Below the pieces are notes generated by a model. That model was given only the letters and a program-made list of their open reading frames with translations, was not told where the DNA came from and searched no databases. Below are positions 1 to 5,537 of a DNA stretch of 7,942 nt, one piece after another (position 1 is the stretch's first letter; every line of letters begins with the position of its first letter). The stretch is from an uncultured bacterium (lineage in GTDB: Bacteria > Actinomycetota > Coriobacteriia > Coriobacteriales > Coriobacteriaceae): contig CAJMPF010000077.1 of NCBI GenBank assembly GCA_905215195.1, positions 1 to 7,942 of the forward strand, written 5' to 3'. The position numbers were made by a program, and so were the translations under genes.

Positions 1-1
1 C

Positions 2-172
2 CGAATCCAACTGCTGCTGCCGCTGTGCCTAACCGGCGACAAGCCTGAGCTGGCGCTGACCATCCAGCGCGAGGATGGCTTCTATGCCGCACGCACGTGC
101 CTCACGCTCGACATGGCGTACAACAACGCGCGACTTATCTGTCGTCCCGAGACCTCGTGGATCAAGCGGTAA
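2..172 (+). CDS. DUF3825 domain protein, C-terminal fragment (5' end outside window)
   Basis: This is an open frame from the left edge to a TAA at 170-172, giving 56 residues of a protein that starts upstream. The residues include LLLPLCL near the left end, a GFYAARTCLTLDMAYNN stretch, and a tryptophan close to the C-terminus (SWIKR). The LTLDMAYNNARL block followed by a short tail is what I remember as the end of DUF3825, a domain often found with OST-HTH or NYN-type RNA-related domains. This was not checked by search. The N-terminal domains lie outside the window, so the role cannot be stated beyond that. Composition and codon use match the GC-rich core genes. No clear terminator follows; the next feature is the tRNA-Val promoter region. 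Confidence 0.7.
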   Translation, partial: RIQLLLPLCLTGDKPELALTIQREDGFYAARTCLTLDMAYNNARLICRPETSWIKR

Positions 173-260
173 AGGGTGGTTGAGCTGCGGGTTTGCTGGT
201 TACGGCGCTTGCCATGGTGCGGCCGACGCCCAGGAATTTACAATCGAGGGCAAAAAGTTC

Positions 261-290
261 TTGGTAAACCGCGCACGGCTATGTTAGTAT
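261..290 (+). promoter_or_regulatory. putative promoter of tRNA-Val
   Basis: TTGGTA at 261-266 and TAGTAT at 285-290 are separated by 18 bases and would start transcription about 14 bases before the tRNA. An AT-richer patch lies just upstream (about 236-256). The -10 match is only four of six, so this is a placement by position as much as by sequence. Confidence 0.45.
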
Positions 291-310
291 CTCTTTTGCC
301 GAAAGGCGAC

Positions 311-385
311 GGGCGATTGGCTCAGGGGTAGAGCATATCCTTCACACGGATGGGGTCACAAGTTCGAATCTTGTATCGCCCACCA
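311..385 (+). tRNA. tRNA-Val (anticodon CAC)
   Basis: A full cloverleaf can be folded by eye. The acceptor strands are GGGCGAT and ATCGCCC, all seven pairs Watson-Crick. The D arm is GCTCAGGGGTAGAGC. The anticodon stem TATCC/GGATG closes the loop TTCACAC, giving anticodon CAC, which reads valine codon GTG. The T arm is ACAAG-TTCGAAT-CTTGT. The discriminator base is A382 and the CCA end is encoded at 383-385. A small TTGCC-GAAA-GGCGA hairpin (296-309) sits directly before the 5' end. A strong terminator follows 10 bases downstream, so this is a single-gene unit. Confidence 0.96.
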
Positions 386-395
386 TCTAAAGCAC

Positions 396-433
396 AGGTC
401 AGAGGTGTTAAACCTCTGACCTTTTTCTTTTTT
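396..433 (+). terminator. Rho-independent terminator of tRNA-Val
   Basis: A perfect 10-bp stem (AGGTCAGAGG at 396-405, CCTCTGACCT at 413-422) has a 7-base loop. It runs directly into a T-rich tail, TTTTT-C-TTTTTT, ending at 433. This marks the boundary between the tRNA unit and the accessory stretch. Confidence 0.93.
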
Positions 434-764
434 GACACCAAGGGTGATTCCAAAACGAATCGTAGTCGTATAAGGCGTCATTTTTTTCGCACCCTTTTTG
501 CTGACGCCATTGCATGTTTTGTATAAAACGCATGCGTATTTTCATTGAATCCCCCATGTGATCCGCGCGCAAATGTGGAGACAGGGACCACATGCCCAAA
601 GCTCCTTCCAGCGGTTTTCTATCACACGACGGTTTTTCGGCGGAACTCGGCATGCTTTTGTCAGCATTTGGTTTGCTTCCCGTACTTACCCGCATGATGC
701 CCCGGTAGATAATCGGCCATGCCCGCAATCCGCACGGCCTACGGTCGAAACCAGGGGAGGCCAC
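434..764 (+). other. gene-free leader of the accessory gene
   Basis: About 330 bases separate the tRNA-Val terminator from the ATG at 765. No credible gene was seen on either strand. The in-frame extension of the downstream reading frame back to 558 looks random. The left half is AT-rich and holds two interlocking inverted repeats: AAGGGTG 440-446 with CACCCTT 490-496, and GGCGTCA 474-480 with TGACGCC 502-508. It also holds an imperfect palindrome at 512-535. The right half (about 550-750) shows no structure I can support beyond the ribosome binding site. The downstream gene therefore has either a long untranslated leader or a promoter I could not identify. Confidence 0.6.
498..527 (+). promoter_or_regulatory. 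candidate promoter for the accessory gene
   Basis: TTGCTG (498-503) and TATAAA (522-527) are 18 bases apart. The -10 element lies inside an imperfect palindrome: GCATGTTTT at 512-520 and AAAACGCATGC at 525-535, around a GTAT centre. This is the layout expected of an operator, though chance cannot be excluded. A perfect -35 hexamer TTGACA at 432-437 is a possible second start, but its best -10 (ACGAAT, 455-460) is poor. Use of the first promoter would leave a leader of about 230 bases. Confidence 0.35.
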
Positions 765-1922
765 ATGGACGAAATCGTCTGCGCAAACACCGCATTCCGC
801 TACTGGCGCTGCCCACCGCAGGTGCATGACCTCTACCCGCGCCTACCCAACTCCGAAGACGGCTGGCGGACCCTATCCCAAGCCCCTTTCGTAACCGATG
901 TCCTCAAGACCCCTATTATCGCTGTTGCTTCGCCAGGTTGTTGTAATCACCACTCGGGATTGCGCTCCACTATTCGCTGGGAAGGGGCTTCGGATACCGG
1001 CACAACAACCGACACTCATTTAGGCTTTAGCGTCACCAATCCGCTTAACACGTTATTTACTATGACACGCTTTGTGTCCCAAATAGATCTCGTACTGGCT
1101 ATGTACGAACTTTGCGGCTGGTTTTCTGTTTTCGAGCCGACCCCCGCTGTCGAAATGCAGTTTAAAATCGCGTTAAAGGAGAATCGCAATTCCAGCACGC
1201 AGGATCCGTTCGAACTTGGAGAAGGCGAAGACGAGATTCCTTGGAAACGAGTTTATGCCCGCACAACCGTAAAGGTCCCAGTAAATGAAGGCCAAACGAA
1301 CAATCGCGAGGATGGAAGAGAGGTTACGAAACTCAAAGGTACTTCGCTTTGGATGAGAAAGCCACTCATCGAACTGAGCGACTTGCATCGATTCGCCGAA
1401 AAGGTCAAAAGTCAAATGTGGGGAAAGCAGTTTTATGATGCCGCTCAGCAGGTTATCGGCATTGCTGCATCTCCACTCGAGGTCGCGGGGGTCCTGCTTC
1501 TAAGTCGTTCTCGACGTCTAGGTGGTTCAGGATTCAGATACGTATACCTCAACGATTTAACCCCTCTATCCGAGGAAGCCCAAAGCATCGCAGGTCAAAA
1601 GGTTTGCTACGGTGACATCGTGATTGTAAACCCAATCCTAATGAAGGCAGCAATTATCGAAATCCAAGGTGAGGTCATCCATGGGTCAGGCGCGGTACTT
1701 GACCAAGATGCGGAGCGCATGACTGCGCTCCAGAGCATGGGTTTCGATGTGTTCTTGGTAACCCACGATATGCTTAACGACAAAAAACAGCTAGACGCCA
1801 TAATCAAAAGCGTCTGCAGTCGTTTGGGGATTCGATATAAAGCCAAATCCGAGGCAATGAAGCGCGCCGAGACGCGACTGCGAGCAAATGTTCTGTGCAA
1901 CTGGTTGGAACTCGGAAATTAG
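765..1922 (+). CDS. uncharacterised protein with C-terminal Vsr/DUF559-like PD-(D/E)XK nuclease-type domain
   Basis: The start is ATG 765, preceded by AGGGGAGG at 753-760, and gives 385 aa. The frame is open upstream to 558, but those codons look non-coding. The N-terminal part carries TAFRYWRCPPQVHD (9-22), and the middle carries LVLAMYELCG (109-118) and LWMRKPLIEL (195-204). The C-terminal third has ASPLEV (235-240), CYGDI with D284, IIEIQG with E299 and Q301, then a DxDxER...LxxxGFDVFLVT helix-strand pattern (about 313-333). An acidic helix, an Asp and an E-x-[KQ] strand suggest a Vsr/DUF559-like nuclease fold, with Gln in place of the usual Lys. No signal peptide or membrane segment is visible, so it is probably cytoplasmic. 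I recall similar uncharacterised proteins as numerous in Collinsella relatives, unverified. Two hand-counted 60-base lines gave 45-47% GC, against 72% for a line in the ABC-F gene, which suggests transfer. It stands alone between two tRNA genes. A mobile-element, defence or toxin-antitoxin role is possible, but none is shown. Confidence 0.72.
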   Translation: MDEIVCANTAFRYWRCPPQVHDLYPRLPNSEDGWRTLSQAPFVTDVLKTPIIAVASPGCCNHHSGLRSTIRWEGASDTGTTTDTHLGFSVTNPLNTLFTMTRFVSQIDLVLAMYELCGWFSVFEPTPAVEMQFKIALKENRNSSTQDPFELGEGEDEIPWKRVYARTTVKVPVNEGQTNNREDGREVTKLKGTSLWMRKPLIELSDLHRFAEKVKSQMWGKQFYDAAQQVIGIAASPLEVAGVLLLSRSRRLGGSGFRYVYLNDLTPLSEEAQSIAGQKVCYGDIVIVNPILMKAAIIEIQGEVIHGSGAVLDQDAERMTALQSMGFDVFLVTHDMLNDKKQLDAIIKSVCSRLGIRYKAKSEAMKRAETRLRANVLCNWLELGN

Positions 1923-2240
1923 CCGGCGACAAGGCGCTAGAACGACCTAGTTTTCCTGCTAGTGAATTAGTATCATTTCAAAACTATGCCGGATTACGGG
2001 GCTGGACCCGGACCGGCCGTCCATACCCTGCATTTCACGGAATGCGTAAGCCGTCTACCTGCGGTTTTGATTTTACCGATGACGGCATGCTCGGGGGTTC
2101 CCGGCCTGGCCCCGTAAACCGGCATGGTTTTGAAATCGCCGGGTCGGCGGGAGCGCGATTGGCCCCGGTAATGGGCCTGGCGCCGGCAAGACGGCCGTTG
2201 GGCGGATGGCGGCCCGCGCCGCGATTGCGAAATTTTCCAA
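1923..2240. other. gene-free stretch between the accessory gene and tRNA-Ala
   Basis: About 320 bases carry no gene I can support on either strand. No clear terminator follows the stop at 1922; only short CTAG-type repeats occur between 1937 and 1965. From about 1990 the sequence becomes GC-rich again. It contains small inverted repeats such as GGCCC 2161-2165 with GGGCC 2173-2177, and GCATT/AATGC around 2031-2046. A repeated word, GGTTTTGA, occurs at 2063-2070 and 2126-2133, each copy followed by CCG/CGG-rich sequence. This could be a decayed gene or insertion scar, but nothing identifies it. Confidence 0.5.
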
Positions 2241-2277
2241 AATTGTCCTTGCATCGTGGTCCGAGTTCCCGTATAGT
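2231..2277 (+). promoter_or_regulatory. tRNA-Ala promoter with AT-rich upstream element
   Basis: TTGCAT (2249-2254) and TATAGT (2272-2277) are exactly 17 bases apart and would start transcription near 2284, six bases before the tRNA. Just upstream lies AATTTTCCAAAATT (2231-2244), a perfect AT-rich inverted repeat at about -53 to -40. That is where an UP element contacting the RNA polymerase alpha subunit would sit. The AT run stands out against GC-rich flanks. Confidence 0.65.
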
Positions 2278-2289
2278 ACTTCTTCGCAC

Positions 2290-2362
2290 GGGGGCGTAGC
2301 TCAGCTGGGAGAGCGCTTGACTGGCAGTCAAGAGGTCAGGGGTTCGATCCCCCTCGTCTCCA
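2290..2362 (+). tRNA. tRNA-Ala (anticodon GGC)
   Basis: The acceptor stem GGGGGCG pairs with CGTCTCC through two G-U wobbles. One is G3-U70, the known identity signal for alanyl-tRNA synthetase. The D arm is GCTCAGCTGGGAGAGC. The anticodon stem CTTGA/TCAAG closes the loop CTGGCAG, giving anticodon GGC, which reads alanine codon GCC. The T arm is AGGGG-TTCGATC-CCCCT and the discriminator is A2362. The next three bases are CCC, so CCA is not fully encoded here, unlike the tRNA-Val, and must be completed by CCA-adding enzyme. Anticodon and identity pair agree, so the assignment is secure. Confidence 0.97.
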
Positions 2363-2378
2363 CCCGAGCATTGAATGA

Positions 2379-2406
2379 GGCTCCAACGCAAGTTGGGGCC
2401 TTTTTT
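2379..2406 (+). terminator. Rho-independent terminator after tRNA-Ala
   Basis: A 9-bp stem (GGCTCCAAC 2379-2387, GTTGGGGCC 2392-2400, one G-T pair) is closed by the GNRA tetraloop GCAA and followed by TTTTTT at 2401-2406. It lies only 31 bases before the ABC-F start codon, so it may also limit read-through into that gene. Confidence 0.93.
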
Positions 2407-2437
2407 CATATAGGCACACAAGGTCAAAGGCGGCACC

Positions 2438-4477
2438 ATGATCCTCCTGGTCGACAAGATCGAAAAAAGCTTCGGCGCGCGCGTCCTCTTTAGTGGCGCG
2501 TCCTTCCAGATCAACCGCGGCGAGCGTTTTGCGCTCGTGGGACCCAACGGCGCCGGCAAAACCACCATGCTCAAGATCATCATGGGCATCGACAGCCCCG
2601 ACGCCGGCCAGATCCAGTACGCAAAGGACTGCCAGGTAGGCTACCTAGAGCAGGAAACCAACCTGGAGCACAAGGACACCACCATCCTTGCCGAGGTCAT
2701 GGCGGCCGCCAAGGAAATTCGCCGCATGGGCGAGCGCGCCAACGAGCTGCAGGCCCAGATTACCGAGCTCTCCGAACAGGGGAAGGATGTCGACGCGCTC
2801 CTCAACGAGTACGGACAGGTCCAGGACCGCTTTGAGCACCTGGGCGGCTACGAGCTCGAGAGCAACGCCCGCAAGATCCTATCTGGCCTGGGCTTTAAGG
2901 TCACCGACTTTGAGCGCCCGTGCTCCGAGTTCTCGGGCGGCTGGCAGATGCGCATCGCGCTCGCCAAGCTCTTCCTGCGCCACCCCGACCTGCTGCTGCT
3001 GGACGAGCCCACCAACCACCTGGACCTCCACGCCACCGAGTGGCTGGAGGAGTATATCCGCTCCGCCGGCGAATACGCCGTCCTTGGAGGTGATGCCGTG
3101 CTCATCGTCAGCCACGACCGCGCCTTCATGGACGCCTGCGTCGACCACGTGGCCGCGCTCGAGAACCGCCGCGTGACCACCTACACCGGCAACTACAGCA
3201 GCTACCTCAAGCAGCGCGAGGACAACCTGGAGCAGATGCGCGCCAAGCGCGCCGCCCAGGAGCGCGACATCGCCCACATGCAGGTCTTCGTTGACAAGTT
3301 CCGCTACAAGCCCACCAAGGCCGCCCAGGCGCAGGAGCGCATCCGCAAGATCGAGCAAATCAAAAAGGAGCTCGTCATCCTGCCCGAGGGCCACAAGCAC
3401 ATCGACTTTAAGTTCCCCGATCCGCCGCGCTCGGGCGACATGGTCGTGGGTCTGGAGGGCGTGTCCAAGTCTTACGGCAACAAGCACATCTACAGCGATA
3501 TCGACCTCAAGCTCTACCGCGGCGACCACGTGGCGCTCGTCGGCCCCAACGGCGCCGGCAAGTCCACGCTCATGAAGATTCTCGCCGGCCTGGAGCCGCC
3601 CACCACCGGCACCCGCGATCTGGGCACCAACGTCGGCGTCGCCTACTACGCCCAGCACGCACTCGAGGGCATGACCGAGTCCAATACCGTCCTGCAAGAG
3701 ATCGACACCGTCACGCCCAAGTGGACCGTACCGCAGCAGCGCAGCCTGCTGGGCGCCTTCCTATTTAGCGACAACGATTCCATCGAGAAGCAGGTCCGCG
3801 TCCTCTCCGGCGGCGAAAAGGCGCGTCTGGCACTGGCCAAGATGCTTGTGGCCCCCGAGGCACTCCTGTGCCTGGACGAGCCCACCAACCACCTGGACAT
3901 CGACTCGGTGGACATGCTCGAGAACGCCCTGCAAAACTTCCCCGGCACCATCGTTCTGATCAGCCACGACGAGCACCTGGTGCGCGCCGTGGCCAACCGC
4001 ATCATCGACATCCGCGACGGCAAGGTCACGGTCTACGACGGCGACTACGACTACTACCTCTACAAGCGCGAGGACCTCGCAGCCCGCGCCGCCGCCGAGG
4101 CGGCAGGGGAGAGCACGCCCGCCAAAACCTGCTCCGCCCAAGCCGACACCCCCGCCGCCGCACCCAAGCCTGCCGAGGGTAAAAAGACCAAGGAGCAAAA
4201 GCGTGCCGAGGCCCAGGCCCGTGCTGCGCTCAACAAAAAGCTCAAGGGCGTGCGCAACCAGCTCAAGAAAATCGAGACGGAGCTTGACAAAAAGCGTGCC
4301 CGCTATGACGAGCTTATGGAATTGATGGCCAGCGAAGAGCTTTATGCCGATCAGGATAAGTTCAACGCCGCGCTGGGGGAATATAACGGCCTTAAGCAAG
4401 AGCTTCCCAAGCTCGAGGACGAATGGCTGGAGCTTTCCACCCAGATCGAAGAGGAGACCGCGCGTGAACTCTCGTAA
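2438..4477 (+). CDS. ABC-F family ATPase, ribosome-associated translation factor
   Basis: This 679-aa cytoplasmic protein has two ATP-binding domains and no membrane segment. In domain 1, Walker A is GPNGAGKT at 35-42, the signature is SGGWQ at 166-170, Walker B is LLLLDEP with D189 and E190, and the H-switch is H226. A charged linker (about 255-325) corresponds to the P-site tRNA interaction motif. In domain 2, Walker A is at 369-376, the signature SGGEK at 457-461, Walker B at D480/E481, and the H-switch is H510. An Ala/Pro-rich spacer (550-585) leads to a Lys/Glu-rich coiled-coil C-terminal domain (about 590-675), as in Uup and YdiF types. Known relatives bind the ribosomal E site and relieve stalling or confer resistance to ribosome-targeting drugs; the sequence alone does not decide which. 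Residues about 210-220 (including YAVLGGDA) look like an insertion before the H-switch strand. The start is ATG 2438 with AAAGG at 2426-2430. The last 14 bases overlap the next gene. Confidence 0.96.
   Translation: MILLVDKIEKSFGARVLFSGASFQINRGERFALVGPNGAGKTTMLKIIMGIDSPDAGQIQYAKDCQVGYLEQETNLEHKDTTILAEVMAAAKEIRRMGERANELQAQITELSEQGKDVDALLNEYGQVQDRFEHLGGYELESNARKILSGLGFKVTDFERPCSEFSGGWQMRIALAKLFLRHPDLLLLDEPTNHLDLHATEWLEEYIRSAGEYAVLGGDAVLIVSHDRAFMDACVDHVAALENRRVTTYTGNYSSYLKQREDNLEQMRAKRAAQERDIAHMQVFVDKFRYKPTKAAQAQERIRKIEQIKKELVILPEGHKHIDFKFPDPPRSGDMVVGLEGVSKSYGNKHIYSDIDLKLYRGDHVALVGPNGAGKSTLMKILAGLEPPTTGTRDLGTNVGVAYYAQHALEGMTESNTVLQEIDTVTPKWTVPQQRSLLGAFLFSDNDSIEKQVRVLSGGEKARLALAKMLVAPEALLCLDEPTNHLDIDSVDMLENALQNFPGTIVLISHDEHLVRAVANRIIDIRDGKVTVYDGDYDYYLYKREDLAARAAAEAAGESTPAKTCSAQADTPAAAPKPAEGKKTKEQKRAEAQARAALNKKLKGVRNQLKKIETELDKKRARYDELMELMASEELYADQDKFNAALGEYNGLKQELPKLEDEWLELSTQIEEETARELS
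3086..3100 (+). promoter_or_regulatory. internal perfect Shine-Dalgarno match with in-frame GTG in the ABC-F gene
   Basis: GGAGGTGAT (3086-3094) is complementary over nine bases to the 16S anti-Shine-Dalgarno. An in-frame GTG (residue V221) begins at 3098, seven bases after GGAGG. Initiation here would give a 459-aa product lacking most of domain 1 but keeping its H-switch, the linker, domain 2 and the tail. The motif is seen directly; its use as a start is inference. Confidence 0.35.
4451..4466 (+). promoter_or_regulatory. ribosome binding site and GTG start inside the ABC-F end
   Basis: GAGGAG (4451-4456) sits seven bases before GTG 4464, all within the last codons of the ABC-F gene. This spacing, and the hydrophobic protein that follows, decide the start of the small membrane protein. 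The 14-base overlap suggests translational coupling. Confidence 0.7.
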
Positions 4478-4760
4478 GGCCGCTGCCGTGGCGATGAGCA
4501 TCATCGCCATCGCGTGTCGCATCTGCGGCATCTTTATGAGCGCGATGACCGTGCTGCTGTGCTTTAGCGGCCTGACCGCCAAGCTGCAGATCGTCGGCTT
4601 TGTCGTTGAGCTTTCGCGCGCGCTGCCGAGTGCCATCGCCGGCTACGGCGTCATCACCTCGCCCTTTGGTGGCGTGTTCCGTCTGGATTACGCCATCGTC
4701 GCTGTGATCCTGTTTGTAATTGACTACCTGCTCACGCGCGCCTCGCGCCGCGTCCGCTAG
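4464..4760 (+). CDS. small uncharacterised membrane protein
   Basis: The GTG start gives a 98-aa protein I do not recognise. After a short basic N-terminus (NSRK) comes a long hydrophobic segment (about residues 7-36, including [18 protein letters not shown]). A second moderately hydrophobic region follows (about 42-65), then a clear membrane helix (about 75-91, [14 protein letters not shown]). It ends in a basic tail, RASRRVR. This implies two or three membrane spans with a positively charged cytoplasmic end. There are no catalytic motifs. ATG 4494 is an alternative start in the same frame, but it would cut into the first span and has a poorer ribosome binding site. The gene overlaps the ABC-F gene by 14 bases and ends nine bases before the protease ATG, so the three form one transcription unit. 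A role beside the membrane protease is possible, but position is the only support. Confidence 0.75.
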   Translation: MNSRKAAAVAMSIIAIACRICGIFMSAMTVLLCFSGLTAKLQIVGFVVELSRALPSAIAGYGVITSPFGGVFRLDYAIVAVILFVIDYLLTRASRRVR

Positions 4761-4769
4761 GGGAGCGCC

Positions 4770-5453
4770 ATGTCCAGCAGCTACTTCATGAACCTGCTCG
4801 CGAGCGCCATCGCCGTCATCATTGGCATCGTGATCCACGAGAGTGCACACGCTGCCGCGGCCTGGGCGCTCGGCGACAAGACGGCCCGATCGCGCGGGCG
4901 CGTGTCACTCAACCCGCTCAACCATATCGACCCGTTTGGCACCATCATCCTGCCGCTGCTTATGCTCGCGGCCGGCGGTCCGGTATTTGCCTTCGCCAAG
5001 CCGGTGCCCGTCTACCTCAACAACCTCAAGCACCCCAAGCGCGACGAGCTCCTGGTGAGCGTGGCCGGCCCTGCATCGAACATCGCGCTCGCGTGCCTTG
5101 CGGCCGCCCTCATGCACACCGCATACGGCAACCTCTACACCAGCATGTCCTTTGCCGTGGCATCGCAGATCATGAACTTCGGCGCCACGTTTATCGTAGT
5201 CAACCTGTCACTCGCGTTCTTCAACCTCATCCCGATCCCACCGCTCGACGGCTCGTCGATCATTGTGCCGTTCCTTAAAGGCAAGGCTCTCAACAACTAT
5301 TATCGTCTGCAGCAATACGCTATGCCCATCCTCATCCTAGTGCTGTACCTGCTGCCCATGTGGACCGGCATCGACGTGATCGGGCGGTATTTCGACGTTA
5401 CCGTGTATCCGCTTGCTGAGCAGCTGCTCAACTTCGCAATCGCCGGCATCTAA
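4770..5453 (+). CDS. M50-family site-2 protease (intramembrane zinc metalloprotease)
   Basis: This 227-aa polytopic membrane protein has the M50 layout. The first helix carries HESAH (H23, E24, H27), the zinc-binding and catalytic HExxH. LNPLNHIDPFGT follows at 47-58, then SVAGPASN at 97-104. The sequence NLIPIPPLDG (152-161) supplies the third zinc ligand, D160, so all expected catalytic residues are present. About five or six hydrophobic segments are visible. There is no PDZ or CBS domain, so this is the short form typical of many bacteria. Family members cut membrane-spanning substrates such as anti-sigma factors; the substrate here is unknown. The ATG at 4770 has GGGAG at 4761-4765. The preceding membrane-protein gene ends nine bases upstream. 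Location just before scpA recurs in Gram-positive genomes, to my knowledge. Confidence 0.94.
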   Translation: MSSSYFMNLLASAIAVIIGIVIHESAHAAAAWALGDKTARSRGRVSLNPLNHIDPFGTIILPLLMLAAGGPVFAFAKPVPVYLNNLKHPKRDELLVSVAGPASNIALACLAAALMHTAYGNLYTSMSFAVASQIMNFGATFIVVNLSLAFFNLIPIPPLDGSSIIVPFLKGKALNNYYRLQQYAMPILILVLYLLPMWTGIDVIGRYFDVTVYPLAEQLLNFAIAGI

Positions 5454-5468
5454 GGTAAACTTACAGGT

Positions 5469-5487
5469 CGACCGTACAAAACGGTCG
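5469..5487. promoter_or_regulatory. perfect inverted repeat in the protease-scpA gap
   Basis: CGACCGT (5469-5475) and ACGGTCG (5481-5487) form a perfect 7-bp inverted repeat around ACAAA, within an 84-base gap. No T-run follows, so it is a poor intrinsic terminator. It could be an operator, a processing hairpin or chance. A second small hairpin, GCGCC-GCGAA-GGCGC (5505-5519), ends five bases before the scpA ribosome binding site. Confidence 0.45.
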
Positions 5488-5523
5488 CAACATGCACCCA
5501 AACCGCGCCGCGAAGGCGCCGTC

Positions 5524-5532
5524 AAAGGAGGT
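5524..5532 (+). promoter_or_regulatory. strong ribosome binding site of scpA
   Basis: AAAGGAGGT ends five bases before ATG 5538. It is close to full complementarity with the 16S 3' end and fixes the scpA start. Confidence 0.85.
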
Positions 5533-5537
5533 CGAAG

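Noticed and set aside
75..287. 70-aa + frame at the left edge
   Set aside because: It overlaps, in another frame, the DUF3825-like C-terminus at 2-172 and then runs into the tRNA-Val promoter region.
558..764. N-terminal extension of the accessory protein to an ATG at 558
   Set aside because: The extra 69 residues look non-coding and the 558 start has no ribosome binding site, while ATG 765 has AGGGGAGG just upstream.
408..827. 139-aa minus-strand open frame across the leader
   Set aside because: It covers part of the tRNA-Val terminator and runs through the start of the accessory gene. Composition looks random and no ribosome binding site or motif was seen.
33..1933. 11-base direct repeat CCGGCGACAAG at 33-43 and 1923-1933 as possible attachment-site duplication
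   Set aside because: One copy lies inside the DUF3825-like coding sequence, the word is plausible by chance in GC-rich DNA, and neither copy matches a tRNA end.
2035..2589. 184-aa minus-strand open frame containing DRTPDLLTASQALSQL, and the + frame around 2206-2493 containing GGVAQLGERLTGSQEVRG
   Set aside because: Both are translations across the tRNA-Ala gene. These peptide strings are familiar artefacts of tRNA sequence mis-called as protein.
2879..4636. Long minus-strand open frames (272 and 291 aa) opposite the ABC-F gene
   Set aside because: They are Gly/Val/Leu/Ala-rich with no motif, produced by the GC-rich codon bias of the + strand gene.
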